Positions 1 to 7,563 of a stretch of 58,044 nt of DNA are shown here, piece after piece. How positions within the stretch are numbered: the first letter of the stretch is position 1; every line of letters begins with the position of its first letter. The translations under genes were made by a program, and so were the position numbers. The notes under the pieces were generated by a model. It was not told where the DNA came from and ran no database searches. It was given only the letters and a program-made list of their open reading frames with translations. Origin of the DNA: an uncultured Bacteroidales bacterium (GTDB lineage Bacteria > Bacteroidota > Bacteroidia > Bacteroidales > FEN-979); the NCBI GenBank assembly GCA_903875045.1, contig CAIQUS010000111.1:1-58044 (forward strand), written 5' to 3'.

Positions 1-66
1 GATGTTATCCAGTTTATCTTGTAACTGGCTAACTGCTTGGGGTAATTGTTCAAATGTAATTGCCAT
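1..66 (-). CDS. Partial N-terminus of excisionase-like helix-turn-helix protein
   Basis: Only the first 22 codons lie in the window; the gene starts with ATG at 66 and runs off the left edge. The peptide begins MAITFEQLPQAVSQLQ, which I recognise from memory as the opening of small Bacteroidota DNA-binding proteins of the excisionase / MerR-like HTH type (a short coiled helix precedes the HTH). The HTH itself is outside the window, so the call rests on the N-terminal signature and on the neighbour at 136-1092, which belongs to a family often found in mobile elements. Another small protein with a coiled N-terminus is possible. Confidence 0.5.
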   Translation of the reverse strand, partial: MAITFEQLPQAVSQLQDKLDNI

Positions 67-135
67 ATAGGATAAATATTAGTTATCCGGCAATTTTACA
101 CGCGGCATTTCGCGGCATTAAGACGCGAGTACTCC

Positions 136-1092
136 TTATTTTAAAGTTTCGTAGTGTTTTTTTACCTCTTCTCTATGCTGGGAAGCAGTATACCTGGGGT
201 CTCGATTTGTTGTATTTTTCCTTAGATCGTTCATATTCCCCTGGATAGCTCTTACTGAGACTGGTCTGTTTCCAGCACAAAAGATTTCAGAGAATTTTTT
301 ATACATGTCCGTTCTTGTGGATCCATACTCTGATAAAAAGTAGTCGGTGAAGCCGAGGTGATCAAACATTGCAATTTTATAGGGAACGTCATTGGAACAA
401 ATAAGTTTTACAAGTTCCTCCCTGGATTGTTCATTCAGGTCCCTGACTTTTGGGACATTCAGAAAACCATTTTCCTGCAATGCCAGTTTCAGTTTTTCGA
501 TGGCACCTTTCGGAACTTCGAACACCTGATTCGGTAAATTCACCTTTTCCGGGGAGGGAGCCTGTATATTAATGGTGTCCAGGGGGAATCCAAGCTTCAG
601 GCAAATATCAGCAAAGGGGATGTCATAGATAGCGCAGCATTTTTGCAGTTCATCAAAGAGCAGGTGGTACAGGATGTTGCAGCCTTGTATGAATTTAAAG
701 TCAGCATTGTCGTTCTGAGGGATGTCCATGATGAGCAATCCGTCCTGAGGAAGGAGGACCGACTGAATATCTTTAGCTACCGTACCTTGCTCATTTACTC
801 CCCTGTTAGTTTTACTTTCATGAACAGTCAAATGATTTTTGGACTTTCTCAACCTGGACAGGTAACGTTTTAAAAGATCGGCCTTCTGTTCGGGGGTACT
901 CCTGTCCAGAATTTCGTCTTCAAGGTCCTGGATAAAAGGTTCAATAAAAAAATCGGCAATCCTGTCGGGGGAACCCAATATTGGAGATTGCTGGGGGTGA
1001 AACGGGGAAAATTGGTCAACTGGCATTGTCAATAGATCGATACAAGCATCAAAATGGGAATATTGCCGATCAAACTTTTGTCCCGTTCCCAT
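136..1092 (-). CDS. Uncharacterised Bacteroidota protein, mobile-element type (RteC-like context)
   Basis: About 318 residues from the ATG at 1092. The frame is open to 1179, but the first 29 codons of that longer version lie in the tRNA-Val 3' end and its terminator, so the internal ATG is preferred. There is no signal peptide or membrane segment; the protein looks soluble. The C-terminal third is the distinctive part: a segment around PYKIAMFDHLGF, then AIQGNMNDL, then RYTASQHREEVKKHYE. From memory this matches a family of unnamed Bacteroidota proteins encoded just upstream of excisionase-like HTH genes in integrated elements, and the 1-66 start codon lies 69 bp downstream. No catalytic motif is visible. 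I cannot assign a biochemical function; regulation of element transfer or excision is only a contextual guess. Confidence 0.72.
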   Translation of the reverse strand: MGTGQKFDRQYSHFDACIDLLTMPVDQFSPFHPQQSPILGSPDRIADFFIEPFIQDLEDEILDRSTPEQKADLLKRYLSRLRKSKNHLTVHESKTNRGVNEQGTVAKDIQSVLLPQDGLLIMDIPQNDNADFKFIQGCNILYHLLFDELQKCCAIYDIPFADICLKLGFPLDTINIQAPSPEKVNLPNQVFEVPKGAIEKLKLALQENGFLNVPKVRDLNEQSREELVKLICSNDVPYKIAMFDHLGFTDYFLSEYGSTRTDMYKKFSEIFCAGNRPVSVRAIQGNMNDLRKNTTNRDPRYTASQHREEVKKHYETLK

Positions 1093-1121
1093 AAATTTTA
1101 AGGTTACATTTAGGGTTACAT

Positions 1122-1160
1122 GAAAAAAGGGTTTCAGATTTTTATTCTCTGAAACCCTTG
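1122..1160 (-). terminator. Rho-independent terminator after tRNA-Val
   Basis: Read on the minus strand, an 11-bp perfect stem (AAGGGTTTCAG / CTGAAACCCTT) with an 11-nt loop begins 8 nt past the tRNA CCA end and is followed by TTTTTC. This is a standard intrinsic terminator for the tRNA transcript. Confidence 0.8.
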
Positions 1161-1167
1161 TCTTTGT

Positions 1168-1245
1168 TGGTGGGAGCAACAGGATTCGAACCTGTGACCC
1201 TCTGCTTGTAAGGCAGATGCTCTGAACCGGCTGAGCTATGCTCCC
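1168..1245 (-). tRNA. tRNA-Val (anticodon UAC)
   Basis: The minus strand folds as a full cloverleaf: acceptor stem GGGAGCA/TGCTCCC, D stem GCTC/GAGC, anticodon stem TCTGC/GCAGA with loop CTTACAA (anticodon TAC, reading GUA), T arm ACAGG-TTCGAAT-CCTGT and discriminator A. The CCA tail is encoded (1168-1170). It has its own promoter and terminator, so it is a single-gene transcript. The 3' end faces the putative island at 1-1092, a common integration arrangement. Confidence 0.95.
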
Positions 1246-1258
1246 TCATTTGAATGTG

Positions 1259-1289
1259 CAAAGATAAAAACATTTTTCTGACTCACAAG
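1259..1289 (-). promoter_or_regulatory. Bacteroidota-type promoter of tRNA-Val
   Basis: On the minus strand the -7 element TATCTTTG (1259-1266) matches TAnnTTTG exactly. CTTG (1286-1289) lies 19 bp upstream, one mismatch from the TTTG -33 element. It sits 13 bp before the tRNA 5' end. Confidence 0.75.
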
Positions 1290-1363
1290 CATCCCGCATT
1301 GATTCTGATGATTAATTTTAAAATGCTGCTAACTGTTCATTTTCTCTAACGGTAATGTATAAT

Positions 1364-1479
1364 ACGATTTGGGATTTGGGAATTACGATTTAGGAATGAC
1401 AGCCATACAGCACTAAATATCGTCAATCGTAAATCGTAAATCGTAAATCGTACTTCGTCATTCGTACTTCGTAAATCGC
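1364..1479. repeat. Inverted array of heptamers (ACGATTT / AAATCGT)
   Basis: Five 7-bp units (ACGATTT, GGGATTT, GGGAATT, ACGATTT, AGGAATG; 1364-1398) face eight units of the opposite sense (CAATCGT, three AAATCGT, ACTTCGT, CATTCGT, ACTTCGT, AAATCGC; 1424-1479). The arms can pair into a long imperfect hairpin around a 25-nt loop. The array ends two bases before the stop codon of the CoA-binding gene. It fills most of the 1246-1481 gap, which otherwise holds only the tRNA promoter. Confidence 0.8.
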
Positions 1480-1481
1480 AA

Positions 1482-1937
1482 TTACTTCGGAAACAGCCCA
1501 AACAACTTCTTGATGCTTCGGTGAAATTTATGAATTCCTGTCACAGGATCAAGATGCATGAGGATGCATTCATGGGTTATCAGATTTACCGACTTTGTGT
1601 TTGTCAATGCAATAGCTTCCGGTGTTTCTGACATCTGCTGGATCCAGATGTTGTCAATACCCTTAGCCATGGCTTCAGCCACAATGTCCTTTGTGTGTTT
1701 TTTCGGAGTGATGATAAGTAAACTGTGAACATTTAAGGGCAATGAACCTACACTTCGGAAACATGGAATGCCTTCAATGTTGTCAGTGCCCGGATGGATC
1801 GGATAAACCTCAAATCCCTTCTCCCTGAGTTGTTTGAATACAATGTGCCCGAATTTCTTCGGATCTCTCGAAACACCTGCGATCGCTAATTTTCGCGATG
1901 AAAGAAAGGTGTCAATGGAAGCTTTTGTCGCCTTCAT
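1482..1937 (-). CDS. CoA-binding protein (YccU/CoA_binding_2 family)
   Basis: 151 residues, full length for this family of small Rossmann-fold proteins. The N-terminus has the nucleotide-binding strand-loop KLAIAGVSRDPKKFG (about residues 16-30), followed by VYPIHPGTDNIEG and by LIITPKK and DNIWIQQ, all typical of the succinyl-CoA-synthetase-like CoA-binding fold. Relatives bind CoA, but their physiological role is not established. It starts 3 bp after the stop of the upstream DUF486 gene, so the two are almost certainly cotranscribed. There is no signal peptide; the protein is cytosolic. Confidence 0.88.
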   Translation of the reverse strand: MKATKASIDTFLSSRKLAIAGVSRDPKKFGHIVFKQLREKGFEVYPIHPGTDNIEGIPCFRSVGSLPLNVHSLLIITPKKHTKDIVAEAMAKGIDNIWIQQMSETPEAIALTNTKSVNLITHECILMHLDPVTGIHKFHRSIKKLFGLFPK

Positions 1938-1940
1938 GGG

Positions 1941-2312
1941 TTACTTTTTAAAAATGAAATAAACAGCTAAAATTAAAAAGAAAAAACCAATAAAATGGTT
2001 CAATCGAAAAGTCTCCGTCCTGAAAAACAACATGGTAAACAGCGTAAACACCAGGAGTGTAATTACCTCCTGGATGACCTTTAATTCAACCAGTGAAAAT
2101 GGTCCCCCGAACTCATGATACCCTATGCGGTTTGCCGGAACCTGGAAGAAATATTCGAACAGGGCAATCCCCCAGCTGATGAGGACGATGCTGATAAGGC
2201 CAAGGTTTTGAAACCAGTTCATCTCTTTGAACTTCAGATGGCCGTACCACGCAAGGGTCATAAACGCATTGGAAAGGATGAGAAGCAGTATCGTATAAAT
2301 TCCACGTTGCAT
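1941..2312 (-). CDS. DUF486 / DMT-family small membrane protein
   Basis: 123 residues with four predicted membrane segments (about 5-25, 36-54, 79-97, 103-121). The family signature is clear: LSNAFMTLAWYGHLK near the N-terminus, WGIALFEYFFQVPANRIG in the middle and LKVIQEVITL near residue 77. DUF486 proteins belong to the drug/metabolite transporter-like superfamily, with four helices per chain, and probably act as dimers; no substrate is known. It is followed after 3 bp by the CoA-binding gene. The 51-bp gap to the PfkB stop holds a REP-like palindrome. Confidence 0.88.
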   Translation of the reverse strand: MQRGIYTILLLILSNAFMTLAWYGHLKFKEMNWFQNLGLISIVLISWGIALFEYFFQVPANRIGYHEFGGPFSLVELKVIQEVITLLVFTLFTMLFFRTETFRLNHFIGFFFLILAVYFIFKK

Positions 2313-2355
2313 AAAAAAATGAACTGTCTTTACTAATTAAAAATTACATCACAAA

Positions 2356-2375
2356 CCTTCTCCTCAAGGAGAAGG
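2356..2375. repeat. REP-like palindrome at the 3' end of the PfkB gene
   Basis: Perfect 8-bp stem CCTTCTCC / GGAGAAGG with a 4-nt loop, continuing into a GC-rich GGGGCCGGTGGAGGAG tract. This sequence style (CTTCTCC..GGAGAAGG plus G-rich arm) recurs as an interspersed intergenic repeat in many Bacteroidota genomes. Here the PfkB stop codon lies inside the stem-loop. Confidence 0.65.
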
Positions 2376-3344
2376 GGCCGGTGGAGGAGTTGCTTTACTC
2401 ACCTGTCTGCCAAAATCGATAGATATATAATTATCAAGACTTTGACAAACATCTGCTGAAAACCTGATTCCATTACCGATCATGGTCTCCCAACATGATG
2501 CGGAAAATTCGCCGATGGAAAATTCGCTGTTTACCATATAATATATCATACCTGCATTAAAAGCATCGCCCGCGCCAATTGTACTTACTGTCTGAATTGG
2601 CGGAACTGCATAAGATGCGGAATATCCACCTGTAATGATATCAACTCCCTCACTGCTTTTCGTGTACACCAGATGTGGACAGCCTGCTCCGAAAACATGC
2701 TGAAACGACTGATTCGCATCTGAAGCGCCAAATACATTCATAAAGTCTTCATCTGAACCCCTTATAATGTCTGCCATACGCATATTATCAAGAATCAATG
2801 GCTTGTGGGTTTCCAGGTCGCCAAGGTGTGCACGTCTGAAGTTTGGATCATACATGACGAGTGCTCCGTTTGATTTTGCATTCCTGAGGAAGGTCATCAT
2901 TTTCGGACGAATTGATCCGGTGAGTGCGTAAAATGAACCGAAAAGAACAATATCACCCTTCTGAGCCGATGGAATTGGGGCCGTGAGACGCTCTTCCGGG
3001 AAATTTTTATAAAATGAATAATCTGCATTTTGCAATTGATCAAGAAAAGCAAGTGCAACCGCCGTTTGTCCTTCGGTATACCGGCTGATATATTTTGTTG
3101 AAACTCCGTTTTCCAATAAAAAATCATGAATCAAATCCCCGGCATGATCCTGTCCGAAATCACTGATAAAATATACCGGAATCCCGGCCCTGCCAAGTGA
3201 CACAGCTGTATTTAACATCGATCCACCCGGTTTTGCAGCAATCGGCATATTATCCCGGAAAATGATGTCAAGTACTGTTTCACCGAAACAAAAAACCCGC
3301 TTCTCTATGGTCTTCTTCGACGTACTGATGTTCTCAATTTTCAA
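2364..3344 (-). CDS. PfkB-family carbohydrate kinase (fructokinase-like)
   Basis: 326 residues, ribokinase/PfkB fold, which phosphorylates a sugar with ATP. The N-terminal PfkB signature is at about residues 36-52 (PIAAKPGGSMLNTAVSL). The C-terminal signature TIGAGDAFNAG is at about 256-266 and carries the catalytic Asp and the anion hole. The GSDEDF segment contacts nucleotide in relatives, and ALVMYDPNFR is also typical. Bacteroidota homologues are usually called fructokinase, but specificity cannot be read from sequence. No ATG precedes the domain: the only available start is TTG at 3344, lying inside a heptamer repeat. The gene lies 14 bp downstream of dnaX and is probably cotranscribed. 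The last residues (PPPAPSP) are encoded by a REP-like palindrome. Confidence 0.9.
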   Translation of the reverse strand: MKIENISTSKKTIEKRVFCFGETVLDIIFRDNMPIAAKPGGSMLNTAVSLGRAGIPVYFISDFGQDHAGDLIHDFLLENGVSTKYISRYTEGQTAVALAFLDQLQNADYSFYKNFPEERLTAPIPSAQKGDIVLFGSFYALTGSIRPKMMTFLRNAKSNGALVMYDPNFRRAHLGDLETHKPLILDNMRMADIIRGSDEDFMNVFGASDANQSFQHVFGAGCPHLVYTKSSEGVDIITGGYSASYAVPPIQTVSTIGAGDAFNAGMIYYMVNSEFSIGEFSASCWETMIGNGIRFSADVCQSLDNYISIDFGRQVSKATPPPAPSP

Positions 3345-3360
3345 TTTTCAATTTTCAATT
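3335..3360. repeat. Heptamer repeat (CAATTTT)3.7 spanning the dnaX/PfkB junction
   Basis: Three perfect CAATTTT units plus CAATT. The array covers the end of dnaX, the intergenic spacer and the TTG start codon of the PfkB gene, so a copy-number change would alter the distance to that start. Confidence 0.85.
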
Positions 3361-5170
3361 AATATTCAATCTCCAGATCCAACTCCTCCTTCAAAGTGCG
3401 CAGTGCAGGGTTCTTTCCTGCCATCATCTCATATTTTTCTTTATCGGTATATGGTTTCAGATTTTTTTGTGTTTCGGCTATACTGGTTTGAAGTTGAATT
3501 TTATAGTTGTTCAGATGTGCACGTAAAAATTCCATCATCTCCGTTTTTCGCAAAGTGAGTTCATCTTCCAGTACTTTGTTGTCGATGGTAAAGGCGATAA
3601 TCCATCCTGCCTGTAATATCGGTCTGGAGTTTTTTAATGTCGAATAGAGATGTGGTGAGTCGTTCTTCAACTTATCAGCGTATTCATCCCAATAAAAAAT
3701 CAGTTCTGCCTGTGTAAAAGGATTTTCAATGTCAAACCTTGCCTGATCTTCATCTGAAGACGATGACTCCGAACCTGTTTTTGACTGTGGTTTCCTGATT
3801 GACGTCGTACTGGTGAAATCGTTTTTAATATCCCTCATTTTCACTGTTTCAACTGTTTTTTTTGGAGGGTTTTCAACAGAAGTTTCAGATGATGGCGAAT
3901 TTTTTACCGCTTCAGGTTGATGGCTGCCGGATGATGGTAACTGGCCCGCAGTTGATGGTGGTGGTGTGCTGAGATCCTTTAAAGGAATGGGACTCGCCGG
4001 GGCAGCTGGTATCGGGGCAGGAGGGACGGCTGGCGTGCTCATGGCTCCGGGAGGTGCTAATTGATTTGCATCCTGCCTGATCATCGGGGCGCACATCTGC
4101 ATCAGCGAAATTTCAAGATGCAAACGCTTGTTGTTACTGGTTTTGTAACTAAGGTCGCATCGATTATTGAGATCAAGTAATTTCAACAGCAGACTCACCG
4201 GACATCGGCTCGATTGCTCCACATAATGACTTCGGATGGATGGCGCAGTCTCTAATAAACCAGCAGTTGCCGCATCTTTGCATACCAGAACATTTCTCAG
4301 ATGTTCCCCGAAACCGATCAGAAAATGCTGGCCTTCAAATCCTTTGTCGATGATATCGTTGATGGTGAGCAGGGTGCCTGAAATATCCCCCTGCAGAATC
4401 TGGTCTGTTATTTTAAAGAAATATTCATAATCAAGAACATTCAGATTTTCAAGAACTGTATTGTATGTCAATGCATTTCCTGCAAAACTGACAAGCTGAT
4501 CAAAAATGGATAAAGCATCACGCATAGCTCCATCTGCCTTTTGTGCAATGATGTGCAATGCATTGTCTTCGGCTGTAATATTTTCTTTATCAGCAACATG
4601 ATGAAGGTGCCCGGCAATATCATCTACCGTTATCCGTTTAAAATCGAATATCTGACATCTTGAAAGAATGGTAGGCAGGATTTTATGTTTCTCTGTGGTT
4701 GCAAGGATAAACTTGGCATAAGGAGGCGGTTCCTCAAGGGTTTTTAAAAAAGCATTAAAGGCAGAAGCTGAAAGCATGTGTACTTCATCGATGATATATA
4801 CTTTGTATCTGCCCATTTGCGGAGGAATTCTTACCTGGTCAACCAGGGTACGGATATCATCAACCGAATTGTTTGAGGCCCCGTCAAGCTCATAAATGTT
4901 GAATGATGCGTTCTCATTAAAGGAAACGCATGAAGGGCAATGGTCGCAGGCTTCCAAATTTGAAGAAAGGTGCTCACAGTTGATTGTCTTGGCAAGTATA
5001 CGGGCACAAGTGGTTTTCCCTACCCCCCTTGGTCCGCAAAAAAGAAATGCCTGTGCCAGCTGATTGTTTTTAATGGCATTTTTCAAGGTGTTGGTAATGG
5101 ACTTCTGCCCAACCACGGTATCAAAAGTTTGTGGACGGTATTTCCTTGCCGATACAATAAAGTTCTCCAT
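3359..5170 (-). CDS. dnaX: DNA polymerase III subunit gamma/tau
   Basis: 603 residues from the ATG at 5170; an ATG 18 bp further upstream is less likely because relatives begin MENFIVSARKYRP. This is the clamp-loader ATPase that loads the sliding clamp at the replication fork. Visible are Walker A GPRGVGKTT (about residues 45-53), a four-cysteine zinc module (C..C..C..C, about 64-79), Walker B IIDEVHML and the sensor ATTEKHKILPTILSRCQ. A Pro/Ser-rich linker (about 370-450) separates the AAA+ and clamp-loader part from a C-terminal tau-like domain. It heads a dnaX-PfkB unit and is divergent from the deacetylase-like gene at 5265. Confidence 0.96.
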   Translation of the reverse strand: MENFIVSARKYRPQTFDTVVGQKSITNTLKNAIKNNQLAQAFLFCGPRGVGKTTCARILAKTINCEHLSSNLEACDHCPSCVSFNENASFNIYELDGASNNSVDDIRTLVDQVRIPPQMGRYKVYIIDEVHMLSASAFNAFLKTLEEPPPYAKFILATTEKHKILPTILSRCQIFDFKRITVDDIAGHLHHVADKENITAEDNALHIIAQKADGAMRDALSIFDQLVSFAGNALTYNTVLENLNVLDYEYFFKITDQILQGDISGTLLTINDIIDKGFEGQHFLIGFGEHLRNVLVCKDAATAGLLETAPSIRSHYVEQSSRCPVSLLLKLLDLNNRCDLSYKTSNNKRLHLEISLMQMCAPMIRQDANQLAPPGAMSTPAVPPAPIPAAPASPIPLKDLSTPPPSTAGQLPSSGSHQPEAVKNSPSSETSVENPPKKTVETVKMRDIKNDFTSTTSIRKPQSKTGSESSSSDEDQARFDIENPFTQAELIFYWDEYADKLKNDSPHLYSTLKNSRPILQAGWIIAFTIDNKVLEDELTLRKTEMMEFLRAHLNNYKIQLQTSIAETQKNLKPYTDKEKYEMMAGKNPALRTLKEELDLEIEY

Positions 5171-5203
5171 AATGGTTGTCCGTTTCAATTATTTAATAAG
5201 ATT

Positions 5204-5211
5204 CAAAAGTA
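5204..5211 (-). promoter_or_regulatory. Probable -7 element of the dnaX promoter
   Basis: TACTTTTG on the minus strand fits TAnnTTTG, 33 bp before the dnaX ATG. No TTTG is present 19 bp upstream, so only half of the promoter is supported. Confidence 0.5.
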
Positions 5212-5264
5212 CGAAAGTTTTTGTTTTTTTTGTGTAATTTGGCTGCAACTAACAACAGTGTGTT

Positions 5265-6572
5265 ATGCTCCTTATTCTTTCTGTTTCCATTTCAAACCGT
5301 CTCAGATACATAACGCATCTGTTACTGAGTAATATGCTGGGCATTGAAGTCCGGTTCACCACTTCTCCCGAAGAATTCACCAGTTACGAGGGCCCGAAAA
5401 TTTCCTATTCCAGGGAACCCCTGGCAGATGGATTGTTTATTGAAGCCTCTGCACTGCTTTTTGAAAGCAAAATATTTCTGCGGGAGGTGAAATCTTCCAT
5501 GACAGGCGATGTTCCAGTCCTTTTCATGACCGGTAATCCATTATCTGCACTTACGTTCGATCCATTTGCCGCCTCTTTTTACCTGATAAGCCGTTACGAG
5601 GAGTATCACCCTTTCAAAAAGGATAACTTTGGACGTTATCCGGTTACTGAGAGTATTGCCTGGAAGGGGAAATTCCTGGATGTGCCGGTTGTACACCGTT
5701 GGGCAGATATTCTGGAAACGTTGCTGCGAAAACACTTTCCCGGGTTGAATTTCCGGCATCCGACCTATCGTTTTGTACCTACTATCGACATAGATCATGC
5801 ATGGTGTTATAAGGGGCGTACCATTCCACGTACCCTGGGAGGCTTCGGCAGGTCGGTCATGCATGGCCGGTTTCATGAAGCTTTAGCGAGGATCAAGGTT
5901 CTGACAGGGTTAAGCATTGACCCCTACGATAACTATGCCTTTATTAATAAAGTACATGAACCATACTCCAATGTTCCTCTGTACTTTATTCTTTTTGCCG
6001 ATTATGGAAAAAATGACAACAATGTTACGGTTTCTTCAAAAGAGTTCCATTTGCTGCTGCGCGAATTAGACTTGCACAGAGGTGTTGGGATCCACCCGTC
6101 ACTTTCATCCGGCAAACATCATCAAAAGCTCGACAATGAATACCAGGGATTATGCGATGTCCTTGATCGGGATGTGACCATAAGCCGCCAGCATTTTCTT
6201 AAACTGAGCTTGCCAAAAACCTATCAAAACCTCCTACAGTTGGGAATCACAGATGATTATTCAATGGGATATGCCACACAGACAGGGTTTAGGGCAGGGA
6301 TCGCCATTCCGTTTCCATTTTTTGATTTGTCAAAGGATGAGGTCACTACCCTGATCATTCACCCTGTTACCATGATGGATGTAACGATGAAGGATTACCT
6401 TCGTCTAAGCACGGATAAGAGCCTCGAAAAAATCACAGACATGATCCGGACCGTGAAGGCCGTAAACGGTGAATTTGTTAGTCTGTGGCACAACGAAAGC
6501 CTGAGCGACACTGGTCACTGGCAGAATTGGCGGAAGGTTTATCAAGAGATGGTTAAATTGGCATCTGTCTGA
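5265..6572 (+). CDS. Polysaccharide deacetylase-family protein
   Basis: 435 residues without a signal peptide. The N-terminal ~150 residues (SRYEEYHPFKKDNFGRYP, SIAWKGKFLDVPVVHRW) match the region preceding a NodB-like deacetylase fold in many Bacteroidota proteins. The second half contains VPTIDIDHAW (about 172-181), the metal-binding Asp-x-Asp motif of the family, then GIHPSLSS (about 277-284) as the His-containing motif and SLWHNESL near the end. Family members hydrolyse N-acetyl groups from surface sugars using a divalent metal. It lies 8 bp before the acetyltransferase-like gene, so the pair may act together in surface polysaccharide or peptidoglycan modification (inference from context). 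Confidence 0.82.
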   Translation: MLLILSVSISNRLRYITHLLLSNMLGIEVRFTTSPEEFTSYEGPKISYSREPLADGLFIEASALLFESKIFLREVKSSMTGDVPVLFMTGNPLSALTFDPFAASFYLISRYEEYHPFKKDNFGRYPVTESIAWKGKFLDVPVVHRWADILETLLRKHFPGLNFRHPTYRFVPTIDIDHAWCYKGRTIPRTLGGFGRSVMHGRFHEALARIKVLTGLSIDPYDNYAFINKVHEPYSNVPLYFILFADYGKNDNNVTVSSKEFHLLLRELDLHRGVGIHPSLSSGKHHQKLDNEYQGLCDVLDRDVTISRQHFLKLSLPKTYQNLLQLGITDDYSMGYATQTGFRAGIAIPFPFFDLSKDEVTTLIIHPVTMMDVTMKDYLRLSTDKSLEKITDMIRTVKAVNGEFVSLWHNESLSDTGHWQNWRKVYQEMVKLASV

Positions 6573-6580
6573 TTATTAAT

Positions 6581-7516
6581 ATGATAAAATATCTCAGAAG
6601 TACTCAGATTGATAAGAATCGTTGGGACAACTGTATCAGCAGGTCTGTTAACCGGCGGATATATGCCTTTTCATGGTATCTTGATCTGGTTTGCCCTGGT
6701 TGGGATGCGCTGGTAACCGAGGATTATTCAAGCGTGTTTCCACTTACACACCATCGCAAATGGATGATCAATTATCTGGCACAGCCTTTTTTTGCACAAC
6801 AGCTTGGCATCTTTTCTATCGGAAAAATAACTGAACCTCTGGTTACTGAATTTATTCGGGCCATCCCCGGAAAATTCAGATTTGTTGAAATTCATCTGAA
6901 CTCAGTGAATACTTATGCCAGTACCGAGGGAAAAACAACTTTACGTGTTAATTATGAATTAGATATGACTCCGGTTTATGCACAACTTACGGGAAATTAT
7001 GCTCAAAATACACGAAGAAATATTAGAAAAGCGCATGAATCTGAGATAACCTGCAACCGTGCAACTGGAACGTCTGAACTTATCGGCTTATTCCGTGAAA
7101 ATTTCGGCAAAAAGGAGGGAAAGCTGAATGATACACATTATCTGGTACTGCAACGATTGATTGATCATTGCCTTATGAATAATTTGGGCTATATCCTCGG
7201 ATCAAAAACAAAAACGGGGACTCTTTCTGCAGGGGCATTTTTTCTGTTTGATCAGGAGCGTGTGTATTTTCTGTTTGCCGCTTCTTCCGCTGAAGCGCGT
7301 GAGAATGGAGCCATGTTTTTATTGATCGATGAATTTATCGCTGAAAATGCCGGGAAGAATTTTCTACTCGACTTTGAGGGGGGTAACGATCCGAACCTGG
7401 GCAGGTTTTATAAAAGTTTTGGCGCATTTGCTGTGTCCTATCAGGCGTTGCAGCTAAACAGGCTGTCTAAAACAGCCGAAAGAGGCCTTTATTTTATTCG
7501 TAAATTCAGGAAGTAG
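6581..7516 (+). CDS. FemAB/GNAT-like acyl- or aminoacyltransferase
   Basis: 311 residues, cytosolic, no signal peptide. The pattern is that of tandem-GNAT proteins: YAFSWYLDLVCPGWDALV at the start, then a substrate domain with YAQNTRRNIRKAHES (about 140-154), and a C-terminal GNAT half with AGAFFLFDQERVYFLFAAS and LLDFEGGNDPNLGRFYKSFG, where G.G.FYKSFG resembles the acyl-CoA or aminoacyl-tRNA binding end. Homologues are annotated as GNAT or FemAB-like proteins of cell-envelope clusters; the substrate is unknown. Translation is probably coupled to the deacetylase gene, 8 bp upstream. Confidence 0.72.
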   Translation: MIKYLRSTQIDKNRWDNCISRSVNRRIYAFSWYLDLVCPGWDALVTEDYSSVFPLTHHRKWMINYLAQPFFAQQLGIFSIGKITEPLVTEFIRAIPGKFRFVEIHLNSVNTYASTEGKTTLRVNYELDMTPVYAQLTGNYAQNTRRNIRKAHESEITCNRATGTSELIGLFRENFGKKEGKLNDTHYLVLQRLIDHCLMNNLGYILGSKTKTGTLSAGAFFLFDQERVYFLFAASSAEARENGAMFLLIDEFIAENAGKNFLLDFEGGNDPNLGRFYKSFGAFAVSYQALQLNRLSKTAERGLYFIRKFRK

Positions 7517-7527
7517 AGAAAAATAGC

Positions 7528-7535
7528 TATTTTTG
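7528..7535 (+). promoter_or_regulatory. -7 element of the upp promoter
   Basis: TATTTTTG fits TAnnTTTG and lies 28 bp before the upp ATG, just past the stop of the preceding gene. The -33 region is not a good TTTG match. Confidence 0.55.
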
Positions 7536-7563
7536 TGAGAGGTAAAAACTAAAACTTAAAGCC

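Noticed and set aside
136-1092. Firm assignment as RteC tetracycline-element regulator
   Set aside because: The context is similar, but I cannot show the RteC domain from the sequence, so it is left uncharacterised.
1093-1179. Longer start (1179) for the 347-residue version of the mobile-element protein
   Set aside because: The extra 29 codons lie in the tRNA-Val 3' end and its terminator; the ATG at 1092 is the first sensible start.
5171-5188. Upstream ATG for dnaX at 5188
   Set aside because: Relatives begin MENFIVSARKYRP, which corresponds to the ATG at 5170.
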